Shown here one piece after another: positions 42,744-51,146 of a stretch of 64,000 bases of DNA. Where the stretch lies: assembly GCA_030445745.1 (NCBI GenBank), contig JASUTE010000006.1, positions 1 to 64,000 on the forward strand, given 5' to 3'. The position numbers and the translations under genes are program-made. Source of the DNA: Candidatus Cloacimonadota bacterium. GTDB taxonomy: Bacteria > Cloacimonadota > Cloacimonadia > Cloacimonadales > TCS61. Position 1 is the first letter of the stretch; every line of letters begins with the position of its first letter. The notes under the pieces are model-generated. The model saw only the letters and a program-made list of their open reading frames with translations. It was not told where the DNA came from and ran no database searches.

Positions 42744-45700
42744 ATGAAGAAGTTAGTAATTTTATATATATTATTAGTAATGTTTTTAGCTCTGAATGCA
42801 AATATGGATTTTGCGCGTGAGTTATATGAAGACCAACTTTACGAAGAAGCGATTGCCGAATTTAGAAAAGTTGTTGCAGAAAATCCCACTTCCCTAGAGG
42901 CACAGAGAGCTTCTTTTCTTATAGCCGATAGTTATTTAAAATTAGAGCAATACCCACAAGCCGAAACAGCTTTATTGAAATTTCAGGAAGCTTACCCAAG
43001 CTACAAAAATAGGGATAAATTACTATTTCAGCTAGCTATAGCACAATTTCAGCAGCAAAAATACCAAATAGCATTGCAAAATTATACTACTTTAATCCAA
43101 GATTATCCACTATCCGATTATACAAAAAAAGCTTTAGTTAATCTACTGCAATGTTATTTTAATCTTGAAAATTACAACCGGCTTATTTTAAAATCGGAAG
43201 ATTTTCAGGAAAATTATCCGTATCATAGCGATATGGCTCAGATCTTATATTGGCGCGCTAAAGCTTATTTAGCAAATAATATGGAAAATGAAGCAAAAAC
43301 ACTGCTAAATAAAATTGAAAAGGAGTATTCCCATTCTAATGCTAGATGGCAAGCTTTTGAATTGCGAATGGATATTTTGCAAAAGGAACAGGGCTCAGAT
43401 ACTGTAATAACTAAACTGTCTGAAAATTTACAGAATAATATTCCCCGCTTGTTCGAGGAAAAGTTGCGATTCAAACTGGTGCAACTGTATTTAGAAGATA
43501 ATAACTATAACTTAGCTGCAAATGAATTGCAAAACCTTATCGAAAAATTCAATAGCTCCGCCAAAATGCCAGAATACATTTGCAAACTTACTTTAGCAAA
43601 TTTAAAATTAAAAAGATACGAACAAATCACCGATAGCTACCGCGATAACCTAAAGTATTTTCAAAACAGTGATCTTAAGCAACGCTACCTCTTTTATGTA
43701 GCCCAGGCCTTTTATAAAAAAAACAACTTCACAGAAGCGGAAGCTATAATTGCAGAAAACAAATCTGAAGCCCCAAATGGATTAAAAAACGATTTCGTAT
43801 TTTTACAGGCCAAAATTTGGGAAGCTACTAACCGCTTGAATAAAGCAGTGCAGCAATACCAGAATTTGCTGCAACAAAACAGTAAGGATACCGAAGAAAT
43901 TTTGATGAGATTGGGTGATATCTACTTCCATAACTTCCAAAATTACAAAACAGCCCAGAAGTATTACAATCGCTTGATTACAGATTTCGCAAATGGTGCT
44001 CTACAACCAGAGGCTTCCTATAAATTGGCTCTAACATTTGAAAATCTACAACAAATAGATGAAGCAATTTCGGAACTGCAAGCGATCGATTTGAGCATGG
44101 TGACAAGCAGCGAGCTGAAAAATAAAATACAATTTAAACTTAACTATCTAAGCAATTTCCAAAACCCTAATTATCAAGCAGCTGTAACTAATTTAATAGA
44201 AACCTTTTATAACTTCTTGCAACAAGAAGATAAACAGGCTGCCACTACAGAACTTATAAAAATTTTGTCGGATGACTTGAAAAAATATGAACAGAGTTTG
44301 GCTCTTTTAAACACACAAAACGATTCTTATAGCGCTTATTTGCGTAGCAAAATCTATCTGCAACTAGCCACAAAAAATAAATTGGAAGGCAATAGCCAAA
44401 AGGCGAAGAGCTATTTCGCAAGTGTCGATTCCTTGCAGATTGAATATGCAACAAATCAACAGTGGAATTCGGAAATAGAAATAAGAAAAGAGCTATTTCT
44501 ACAAGATGGCTTAACAGAGGATATAGCAACTAAAATGGAGGTCTTTGTCTCGCGCTATGCCCAAAGTAAGGTGAGCAACGAGTTTATTTTGCAGGTTGCC
44601 AATTATTTCTATGCTAACCAAAATTATGAAAAAGCAGCTGGCTATTACCAGCAATTGCAAAAAACCGATAATATTAGCGAATCGGAATTTAGCGAAGCTA
44701 AAATTCGATTAGCGGAATATTTTTATAACCAAGATAATGATGAAAAAGCCCTGCAAAATTATACGCTCGCTGAAAAATATATAAATCTACAAAAACCGCT
44801 TATCTTGTTCCACCATGCTGTTGTTTTGAATGAAAACGGTTACCAGCAAAAAGCGCTGCAAAAATTTAAATTCCTGCTCAATAACTCAGGCGATTTTAGT
44901 GCTTATAAAAATGCAGTTTACTATTTTACCTCCCTTTTACGTTCGCAAGAAAAATACGCGGAAGTGGTTGACTATATGCAGCTGATACCTCAACAAAAGC
45001 GGGATGATGAATTTTATAAGCAGTTAGCCCAAGATTATTTAGCTTTGGATGAACTGGAAAAAGCTAAGCAAACTTTAATGCATGTTTCCCCAAAAAGCAC
45101 CGAAACTCTAACCCAGCTGGCTAAATTGCAGTTCCAAACCCAAGATTGGGAAATTGCTAAGTATAGTTTGAATAAATTGATATCCGAAAATCCTTCTCAA
45201 TTGCAAAATTACATGCTTTTAGCACAAATTTATTTCCAACAGGAAAATTACGAGGAAGCGCAAAAGCTTTATGCGAAAATTTTGGAAAAATTAGGTGGAA
45301 ATTATAATAATTTTGAAAAATTGAATATTTTAGCTACCCAATATGCCATCAGTTTGTATCAGCGTGAAAACAGACCTAAGGCTGAAAAAATAACCAAGCA
45401 GTTCGCAGAATACTTGAATAATTCCGAAAAAAATAGAATAGAACTACATCGCGGAATTTACTACATAAAATTAGAACCCGAAAAAGCAGCTAAAATTTTA
45501 AGCAAGCTATTGGGAAAAAATGAACTGCAACCCAAACTGATGATAGAAGTTTACTACTGGCGCGGAGTAGCTTATTTGGAAGCCAAACAGCTGGAAAAAG
45601 CAAAAACAGATTTCAATACTGTAGCTAATTCGGTTGATGAGGAGCTTAGCAACCAGGCTTATTTAAAATTAGGAACGATCAATTTTTCCCAAGAAAATTA

Positions 45701-46247
45701 TCAAAAAGCTCTTGAACAATATTATCGGGTAATTCAGCAAGATACAGATGGTCAACTGGCTTTTGCTGCTGCCAAGAATTTTGCCTTTGTCTGCAAAACC
45801 ATTGAAGAATGGCAAAAAGCTGTCGATGCCTATCAGATTATTTTAAAGCGCTGGGGAGATGCTGATCTGGAAGCTCAAACTATCTTCGATATTGCTTTTT
45901 GTCATTATCGCGATAAAAAATATGACAAAGCTGTAGAAATGTTCCGCCAGAGTTTGCAGTTAATTGAAGATGCAGAGTTGCAAGCTGAAGCACAATATTG
46001 GTTAGCTGAATCTTATTTTGGTATGGAAAACTATGAAACAGCCGTAACCGAGTTTTTGAAAGTGAGTTATAACTACAGCGAATTTCTGCAATGGGCAGCT
46101 CTATCGGAATTACGCGCTGCACAGTCTTATTTGAAGATGCAAAATGTAGTTAAAGCTAAAAGACTGCTAAACCGCATAATCGATAAATATGGTGCTGCCA
46201 GCAATTGGGGCAAAGAAGCTGTAAAAATCTTGAAAGAACTGCAATGA
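42744..46247 (+). CDS. Very large TPR/YbgF-like periplasmic protein
   Basis: 1167 residues; CGGAGG upstream. Signal peptide 1-19 (LVILYILLVMFLALNA). The rest is tandem TPR or Sel1-like repeats throughout, for example ARELYEDQLYEEAIAEFRKV, SFLIADSYLKLEQYPQAETA, ASYKLALTFENLQQIDEAIS and AQYWLAESYFGMENYETAVT; the ends resemble BamD/YbgF (Tol-Pal assembly) repeats. No enzymatic motif. Likely an envelope scaffold or outer-membrane assembly factor. It shares four bases (ATGA) with the following nuclease gene. Confidence 0.85.
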   Translation: MKKLVILYILLVMFLALNANMDFARELYEDQLYEEAIAEFRKVVAENPTSLEAQRASFLIADSYLKLEQYPQAETALLKFQEAYPSYKNRDKLLFQLAIAQFQQQKYQIALQNYTTLIQDYPLSDYTKKALVNLLQCYFNLENYNRLILKSEDFQENYPYHSDMAQILYWRAKAYLANNMENEAKTLLNKIEKEYSHSNARWQAFELRMDILQKEQGSDTVITKLSENLQNNIPRLFEEKLRFKLVQLYLEDNNYNLAANELQNLIEKFNSSAKMPEYICKLTLANLKLKRYEQITDSYRDNLKYFQNSDLKQRYLFYVAQAFYKKNNFTEAEAIIAENKSEAPNGLKNDFVFLQAKIWEATNRLNKAVQQYQNLLQQNSKDTEEILMRLGDIYFHNFQNYKTAQKYYNRLITDFANGALQPEASYKLALTFENLQQIDEAISELQAIDLSMVTSSELKNKIQFKLNYLSNFQNPNYQAAVTNLIETFYNFLQQEDKQAATTELIKILSDDLKKYEQSLALLNTQNDSYSAYLRSKIYLQLATKNKLEGNSQKAKSYFASVDSLQIEYATNQQWNSEIEIRKELFLQDGLTEDIATKMEVFVSRYAQSKVSNEFILQVANYFYANQNYEKAAGYYQQLQKTDNISESEFSEAKIRLAEYFYNQDNDEKALQNYTLAEKYINLQKPLILFHHAVVLNENGYQQKALQKFKFLLNNSGDFSAYKNAVYYFTSLLRSQEKYAEVVDYMQLIPQQKRDDEFYKQLAQDYLALDELEKAKQTLMHVSPKSTETLTQLAKLQFQTQDWEIAKYSLNKLISENPSQLQNYMLLAQIYFQQENYEEAQKLYAKILEKLGGNYNNFEKLNILATQYAISLYQRENRPKAEKITKQFAEYLNNSEKNRIELHRGIYYIKLEPEKAAKILSKLLGKNELQPKLMIEVYYWRGVAYLEAKQLEKAKTDFNTVANSVDEELSNQAYLKLGTINFSQENYQKALEQYYRVIQQDTDGQLAFAAAKNFAFVCKTIEEWQKAVDAYQIILKRWGDADLEAQTIFDIAFCHYRDKKYDKAVEMFRQSLQLIEDAELQAEAQYWLAESYFGMENYETAVTEFLKVSYNYSEFLQWAALSELRAAQSYLKMQNVVKAKRLLNRIIDKYGAASNWGKEAVKILKELQ

Positions 46248-47461
46248 GGATTGCAGTAGATTTACATTCTCACTCCGGTTACGCTGGTGGAGTTGGGCAA
46301 ATAGAGCTTTCCCAAGTTTCTCATTCTATGAAGTTGAAGGGAATAGATATTTTTGGAACTGGCGACTGTTTGTTTCCACCTCGCACCCAGGAGTTGCAGC
46401 AACAACTACAGCCATGTGAAGAGGGCTGCTTCGCTTTACCTGGCGACAGTAGCCGCTTTATATTACAAACTGAAGTCATTTTCTCGACCAAAATCTCCGG
46501 ATATAAGAATAAAATTATAGCTCACCATATTATTCTGTTTCCAAACTTTTCAGCTGTACACAAGATGCAAAACCTACTAACAAAGTGGGGAATGAAAAAC
46601 ACTATCGGGCGACCTTTTATCACCAGTGATTCCGTTAAAAAATTGCAAACTCAGTTGGAAGATATCGCAGCTATCGATCCACTGGTAGAAATTATTCCAG
46701 CCCATGTAATGACACCTGATGGAATTTTGGGCAGTAAGAATAACTTGCTGACTATGCAGCAGTTTTATCGCGATTTTTTACCCAATATCAGAATAATAGA
46801 AACGGGATTGAGTGCTGACCCTAAAATGTTGGAAACGATTCCAGATTTAGCTGAGCTGACATTTATTTCCAACAGCGATTGCCATAGTGCTGCTTTAAAT
46901 AGGATTGGAAGGGAATTCACGGTAGTAGAAGCGAATGAGATAAACTATAAAAGTTTAATAGAAGCACTTCGAGCCAATAAGATCGTGTTTACCGCTGAAT
47001 TCAATCCAAGTGAAGGACGCTATTTCCAAACTGGGCACAGAGCTAATCGCAAAGGGCATGATGGAGAAAATTATCTGCCAGAAATACATACCTCAAAATG
47101 TCCTATTTGTGGGAAAAAAATTATTCCTGGTGTGCAAGAACGCTGCTACAGTTTACAAGGTAATTGCATAATTCCAAGGCACAGAAATTATAGGCATCTT
47201 ATCCCTTTGGTAGAGGTGATTGCTCATTCAGTGGGTGTTAAATCAGTGAAAAGTAAAAAAGTAATTGGAATTTTTAATAAATTGTTGCAAGTTTACAGTT
47301 CCGAATTGGAATTATGGTGCAGTAAAACTATAAAGGGAGATCTTTCGGGACTGGTACCACCGACTACAATTTCCCAAATTATGGCTGTTCAAAAGGGAAA
47401 TTTTAGATTTGAACCACCTGGATATGACGGACTATATGGTAAATTGCAGATATTTTCTTAG
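46244..47461 (+). CDS. EndoQ-like PHP-domain DNA endonuclease
   Basis: 405 residues; ATG 46244 overlaps the previous stop (ATGA), preferred over an in-frame ATG at 46205 inside the TPR gene. PHP metal ligands in order: AVDLHSHSGYAGG, IFGTGDC, LQTEVIF, AHHIILFP, EIIPAHVMTPDGILGSKNNL, IRIIETGLSADPKML and FISNSDCHS. Then a zinc-ribbon-like CPICGKKIIPGVQERC. This matches endonuclease Q, which cuts DNA 5' of deaminated bases (uracil, hypoxanthine) and is mainly archaeal with scattered bacterial homologues. The SRYS of typical members is SGYA here. Confidence 0.85.
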   Translation: MRIAVDLHSHSGYAGGVGQIELSQVSHSMKLKGIDIFGTGDCLFPPRTQELQQQLQPCEEGCFALPGDSSRFILQTEVIFSTKISGYKNKIIAHHIILFPNFSAVHKMQNLLTKWGMKNTIGRPFITSDSVKKLQTQLEDIAAIDPLVEIIPAHVMTPDGILGSKNNLLTMQQFYRDFLPNIRIIETGLSADPKMLETIPDLAELTFISNSDCHSAALNRIGREFTVVEANEINYKSLIEALRANKIVFTAEFNPSEGRYFQTGHRANRKGHDGENYLPEIHTSKCPICGKKIIPGVQERCYSLQGNCIIPRHRNYRHLIPLVEVIAHSVGVKSVKSKKVIGIFNKLLQVYSSELELWCSKTIKGDLSGLVPPTTISQIMAVQKGNFRFEPPGYDGLYGKLQIFS

Positions 47462-47485
47462 AAAATTGCCAAGTAGAAACTTTTG

Positions 47486-47495
47486 CTGTAACTTA
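47486..47495 (+). repeat. Target-site duplication, left copy
   Basis: CTGTAACTTA directly before the left end of the IS element, identical to 48975-48984. Ten bases fits the IS4 family's usual range. Confidence 0.92.
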
Positions 47496-47589
47496 CACGC
47501 ATACCCCGAAAAGTTCAGTACCGATACTATATAAGTGACTGAAAAACAATAAAAATAAAGTTATAATAAATGGGAAAAAGTAGTTGAAG

Positions 47590-47648
47590 GGAAATGCCCC
47601 TTAAATATGTTTGAATTATTAAGAATAAACAAAAAAAGGAGCATTTCC
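47590..47648 (+). promoter_or_regulatory. Hairpin masking the transposase ribosome-binding site
   Basis: GGAAATGCCCCTT (47590-47602) pairs with AAGGAGCATTTCC (47636-47648) at 12 of 13 positions with a 33-base loop; the 3' arm holds the AAGGAG Shine-Dalgarno sequence and ends directly before ATG 47649. Read-through transcripts from outside should fold this way and be poorly translated, a device known from IS10 and IS50. The decayed copy near 1740 keeps a matching pair of arms (GATGCTCCTT, AAGGAGCAT). Confidence 0.7.
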
Positions 47649-48956
47649 ATGAAGAGTGAAGAAACAAAAATGGTTAAAAGTTTACAAGTAAATTTTTCAA
47701 AAAACATAGAAAAATTAACATACAACCTTAAGAATTCTACAAAGAGATTTATAAAAGAAGCTACAAACGGAGTGATCAAAACGCAAAGCTGTATTGTGCG
47801 ACAAATAGCTCAGAGTTTACATGAAGATATTGATTTAAAGAAAACTCAAGAGCGGTTAACATACCAATTGGATAATGAAAAAGAGATTAGCAAATTGAGG
47901 GAAAACATGATAATCCAAAGTTGCAAAAAGCTTGAGAGTAGCAGTCTGATCATTGTAGACCCCAGTGATATAGTAAAAAAAAGAGCGACAAAGATGGAAG
48001 GTCTAAGTCGAGTAAGAGACGGTAATGATGGTAAATATAAACTTGGATATGACGTAATAGATATCGTAGGAGCAAATAAAATGGGGGAAGATTTTTCGTT
48101 ATTTCCTCTATATTCAGAAATACATAGTGAAAGGGTCGGTGCTGAAACAATAAAAAATAAGTTGTTTGATAGATTTTTGGAGATCATAATCAATTCCAAC
48201 AATTCAGGTATTTTTGTAATGGATAGAGGTTTTGATGATAAGAAAGTAATCGAGGAGCTCTACTCTCACGAAGCTCCATTTATAATCAGGATGAAAAAGA
48301 ATAGAGATATTTATTATAAAAATAAGCTTATGAATATTTATAAGGCAGGAAAGAAAATCAAGCGAAAATATATCTTTAAATCCGGTAAAAAAACTACAAT
48401 AAAAGCTGGTGTATCAGATATCGGAGTTCCATTAAGCCGCCATAAAGTTAAGAATCCCAAGAAAGCCAATGTTAAGCTTGTATCGGCAGAACTTATAACA
48501 ACACATAAAAATGGAAGTAAATCTAAGGGTGAATTTCTGATACTCATATCTATCCCAAATCGACAATTACCAAATGAAGAGTTGTGTAAACTTGCTCTTG
48601 AATCTTACAGGTTGAGATGGAAAATAGAAGAAGTTCATAGACATGTGAAAGTAGATTTTGGTTGGGAAGATATTCAACTTTCAAAATTTAATAGAATTCA
48701 GTCTCTTAATACAATTCTATGGCTTGCTTTGAGTTTCGTTTATTCACTTGATAGCTGGAAATACAAATTTGCAAAAGTTTTCACGAGTTTGATGATGAAT
48801 AAAAGAAATAATTTAAAAGAACTTGAAAAATTTATTTACTATCGAATAACTAAAGTGGTTTGTTATTGCTTTAGAATGACCAGATTATATCAGAAAAAAA
48901 TCCCTTGTAAACCCGATAAATTATCTAAACAGATGCTGGTGCCATTCTTTGCATGA
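47649..48956 (+). CDS. IS4-family transposase
   Basis: 435 residues from ATG 47649, chosen because AAGGAG precedes it; an in-frame ATG at 47607 lies in the leader hairpin loop. DDE residues in the IS4 layout: IIVDPSDIVKK (first Asp), FVMDRGFDDKKVIEEL (second Asp), and YRLRWKIEEVHRHVK, the Y-(2)-R-(3)-E-(6)-K signature that carries the catalytic Glu. No frameshift or stop interrupts it, so it is probably functional. Confidence 0.94.
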   Translation: MKSEETKMVKSLQVNFSKNIEKLTYNLKNSTKRFIKEATNGVIKTQSCIVRQIAQSLHEDIDLKKTQERLTYQLDNEKEISKLRENMIIQSCKKLESSSLIIVDPSDIVKKRATKMEGLSRVRDGNDGKYKLGYDVIDIVGANKMGEDFSLFPLYSEIHSERVGAETIKNKLFDRFLEIIINSNNSGIFVMDRGFDDKKVIEELYSHEAPFIIRMKKNRDIYYKNKLMNIYKAGKKIKRKYIFKSGKKTTIKAGVSDIGVPLSRHKVKNPKKANVKLVSAELITTHKNGSKSKGEFLILISIPNRQLPNEELCKLALESYRLRWKIEEVHRHVKVDFGWEDIQLSKFNRIQSLNTILWLALSFVYSLDSWKYKFAKVFTSLMMNKRNNLKELEKFIYYRITKVVCYCFRMTRLYQKKIPCKPDKLSKQMLVPFFA

Positions 48957-48974
48957 CTTTTCGGGGTATGCGTG

Positions 48975-48984
48975 CTGTAACTTA
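48975..48984 (+). repeat. Target-site duplication, right copy
   Basis: CTGTAACTTA directly after the right inverted repeat, matching 47486-47495. Confidence 0.92.
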
Positions 48985-49046
48985 TCCTTGACAAATGATA
49001 GTGTTAAAAAATTCTTAATAAACTTATTAAAATAGGAGTAATTGCT

Positions 49047-50261
49047 ATGGATATCGATTTATTACAAACCAGAAGAGAGAAACTGGCAGAAAATTTAAAC
49101 AACAATGAGATGTTAGTAATTTTTGCTGCCTCTGAGCCCACTTATCCTCGCTATTTTCTTCAAGAAAAGAATTTTTTCTATTTAACCAATTTGGAAATTC
49201 CTAAGGCGATTTTGTTGATAGCAAAAAGTAACAATAAAACTAGTATAAATCTTTTCGTAGAAAGAAATGATCCAACTTTAACGGTGTGGATTGGCGAAAA
49301 GATGAGTCCGCAGGAAGCTGCAGAGATTAGTGGGATAAAAAAAGTTGCTTTTACTGATGATTTCGAGAAAACCTTTCAAGCGCTTGCTTCCAATATGAAA
49401 AAATGCTATTTCAATTATAAAAAATCGAGTTTAGAAGAACCTTTAGATAGAGCTAAACAGTTTATAAGCAAGATAAAAGATTATTTCCCAGCACTTTCCT
49501 ACGGCTCTATAGACGAGCTGATGCGTCCTTTACGTGAGCGCAAAGATGAGTGGGAAATCGAACAATTGCAAACAGCAATAGATGCAACCGCTAAAGGCAT
49601 AGAAACTATTATGAAAAATGCAAAAATGGGAATGATGGAATACGAATTGGAAGCACTGCTAAACTATGAAGCGCTTAGCCGAGGTTTGCACCATATGGGC
49701 TTTAAATCTATTGTGGCTGCTGGACACAATGCTGCCACTTTGCATTACAGCGATAATAATTGTGAGATTGGTAAAGATGATTTAGTATTGTTGGATGTGG
49801 GAGCGGCTTGCAAGAACTATTCAGCAGATATTAGCCGAACTTTTCCTGTATCTGGTAAATTTACCCAAAGACAGCGTCAGGTGTATGCCGAAGTTTTGAA
49901 TATTCAAAAAACTATTATCGAGATGATAAAACCCGGCGTAACCATGAAAGAACTGAATAATAAGACGGTAGAAATGATAACAGCTTCTTTGCATAAATTG
50001 GGGCTTATTAAGCAAGATAAAGAGTACAAAAAATACTATATGCACAGTGTGGGGCATCATCTTGGCTTAGATACTCATGATATTGGCAGACGTGATGCTA
50101 CTTTGTCTGCTGGAATGGTGATAACTGTAGAGCCAGGTATTTATATTTCCGAAGAGAATATAGGTGTACGCATCGAAGATGATATTTTAGTCACTGAAAA
50201 TGGTTATAAAAACCTCAGTGCAGCGATTCCCAAGGAAATAGAAGAAATAGAAAAGGATTAA
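49047..50261 (+). CDS. Xaa-Pro aminopeptidase (peptidase M24B)
   Basis: 404 residues, TAGGAG upstream. N-terminal domain about 1-165 with QTRREKLAENLNNNEMLVIF, PRYFLQEKNFFYLTNLEIPK; catalytic pita-bread domain about 175-395 with metal ligands in VLLDVGAACKNYSADISRTF (two Asp), HSVGHHLGLDTHD (His), VEPGIYI (Glu) and RIEDDILVTENG (Glu). Removes an N-terminal residue before proline, cytoplasmic, two metal ions. First of a run with coaD three bases downstream. Confidence 0.94.
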   Translation: MDIDLLQTRREKLAENLNNNEMLVIFAASEPTYPRYFLQEKNFFYLTNLEIPKAILLIAKSNNKTSINLFVERNDPTLTVWIGEKMSPQEAAEISGIKKVAFTDDFEKTFQALASNMKKCYFNYKKSSLEEPLDRAKQFISKIKDYFPALSYGSIDELMRPLRERKDEWEIEQLQTAIDATAKGIETIMKNAKMGMMEYELEALLNYEALSRGLHHMGFKSIVAAGHNAATLHYSDNNCEIGKDDLVLLDVGAACKNYSADISRTFPVSGKFTQRQRQVYAEVLNIQKTIIEMIKPGVTMKELNNKTVEMITASLHKLGLIKQDKEYKKYYMHSVGHHLGLDTHDIGRRDATLSAGMVITVEPGIYISEENIGVRIEDDILVTENGYKNLSAAIPKEIEEIEKD

Positions 50262-50264
50262 GTT

Positions 50265-50756
50265 TTGAAAAGAATAGCTGTTTATCCCGGAACTTTCGAT
50301 CCTATTACAAACGGTCACATCGATATTCTTCGTAAAGCTTTCGATATGTTTGATGAAATTATAATAGGAGTTGCTAAAGTAACTGGCAAAAAAACTCTGT
50401 TTAATGTTTCAGAACGAGCTGAACTGTGCCGAAAAGCAACAGAGGATATGCCCAAGGTAAAAGTTCAAGAGTTCGATGGCCTGGTGGTGGAGTTCGCGAA
50501 AAAAATTGGGGCTGTAGCTATGGTTCGTGGTTTGCGGGCTATTTCCGATTTTGAATATGAACTTTCTCAAGCACTTATGAATAAAAAACTCTCTAATAAA
50601 CTGGATACTGTATTTTTTGTCCCCGATTATAAATATTTATATCTTAGCTCTACCATGATAAGACAGGTAGTTTCATTAGGAGCCGATGTAAAAGATCTTA
50701 TTCCCGATTGTGTGGAAAAGGCATTGATAGAAAAATTTTCTGAAGAGGAGAAATAA
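50265..50756 (+). CDS. coaD: Phosphopantetheine adenylyltransferase
   Basis: 163 residues from a TTG start three bases after the previous gene; no ATG fits the family's N-terminus. AVYPGTFDPITNGHIDIL carries the T/H-x-x-H nucleotide-binding region, IIIGVAKVTGKKTLFNVSER, VRGLRAISDFEYELSQALMN and YLYLSSTMIRQVVSLGADV (the ISSTxxR equivalent). Joins AMP to 4'-phosphopantetheine in CoA synthesis. Usual length for the family. Directly followed by a DUF3467 gene. Confidence 0.97.
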   Translation: MKRIAVYPGTFDPITNGHIDILRKAFDMFDEIIIGVAKVTGKKTLFNVSERAELCRKATEDMPKVKVQEFDGLVVEFAKKIGAVAMVRGLRAISDFEYELSQALMNKKLSNKLDTVFFVPDYKYLYLSSTMIRQVVSLGADVKDLIPDCVEKALIEKFSEEEK

Positions 50757-50757
50757 T

Positions 50758-51075
50758 ATGAAAAAACAACCACAACAACATAAGATAAATGTGAAATTAG
50801 ACCAACAAGTTGGTGAGGGCATTTATTCTAATTTCTTTTTGATAACTAATTCACCTTCTGAGTTTGTGTTAGATTTTGGCCGTATGGTGCCTGGTGTGCC
50901 CAATGCTAAAATCTATTCCCGCATTATCACTACTCCGCAGCATGCCAAACAACTTCAACAGCTTTTAGAAAAGAATATCGCAGCTTACGAAAATAAGTTT
51001 GGTGAAATAAAAGCTACATCACCAGCCAACAAAGAGAAAGTCATAGGTTTTAAAAGTGAAGGACAAAGTTCTTGA
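50758..51075 (+). CDS. DUF3467 family protein
   Basis: 105 residues, GGAG in the end of coaD. INVKLDQQVGEGIYSNFFLI, TNSPSEFVLDFGRMVPGVPN and AKIYSRIITTPQHAKQLQQL match the DUF3467 pattern (Y.N......S..EF.lDF.......... r.i..P..ak.l...L). A small cytoplasmic beta protein of unknown function, common in Bacteroidota and relatives. One base after coaD; 71 bases before secD. Confidence 0.88.
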   Translation: MKKQPQQHKINVKLDQQVGEGIYSNFFLITNSPSEFVLDFGRMVPGVPNAKIYSRIITTPQHAKQLQQLLEKNIAAYENKFGEIKATSPANKEKVIGFKSEGQSS

Positions 51076-51146
51076 CTGATGTAGCACATTTTTAGTTTTT
51101 GAATTTTCAATAATTTAGATAAATAATAGTTAAGGAGTCATAACTG

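Larger units (their letters stand above)
47496..48974 (+). mobile_element. Intact IS4-family insertion sequence, 1479 bp
   Basis: Perfect 19-base inverted repeats (CACGCATACCCCGAAAAGT) at 47496-47514 and 48956-48974, flanked by identical 10-base target duplications, enclose one transposase gene. The last codon of the transposase touches the right repeat. Perfect ends and duplication imply a recent insertion, which here landed between the EndoQ-like gene and the aminopeptidase gene without breaking either. A degraded relative lies at 1549-1867. Confidence 0.95.
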
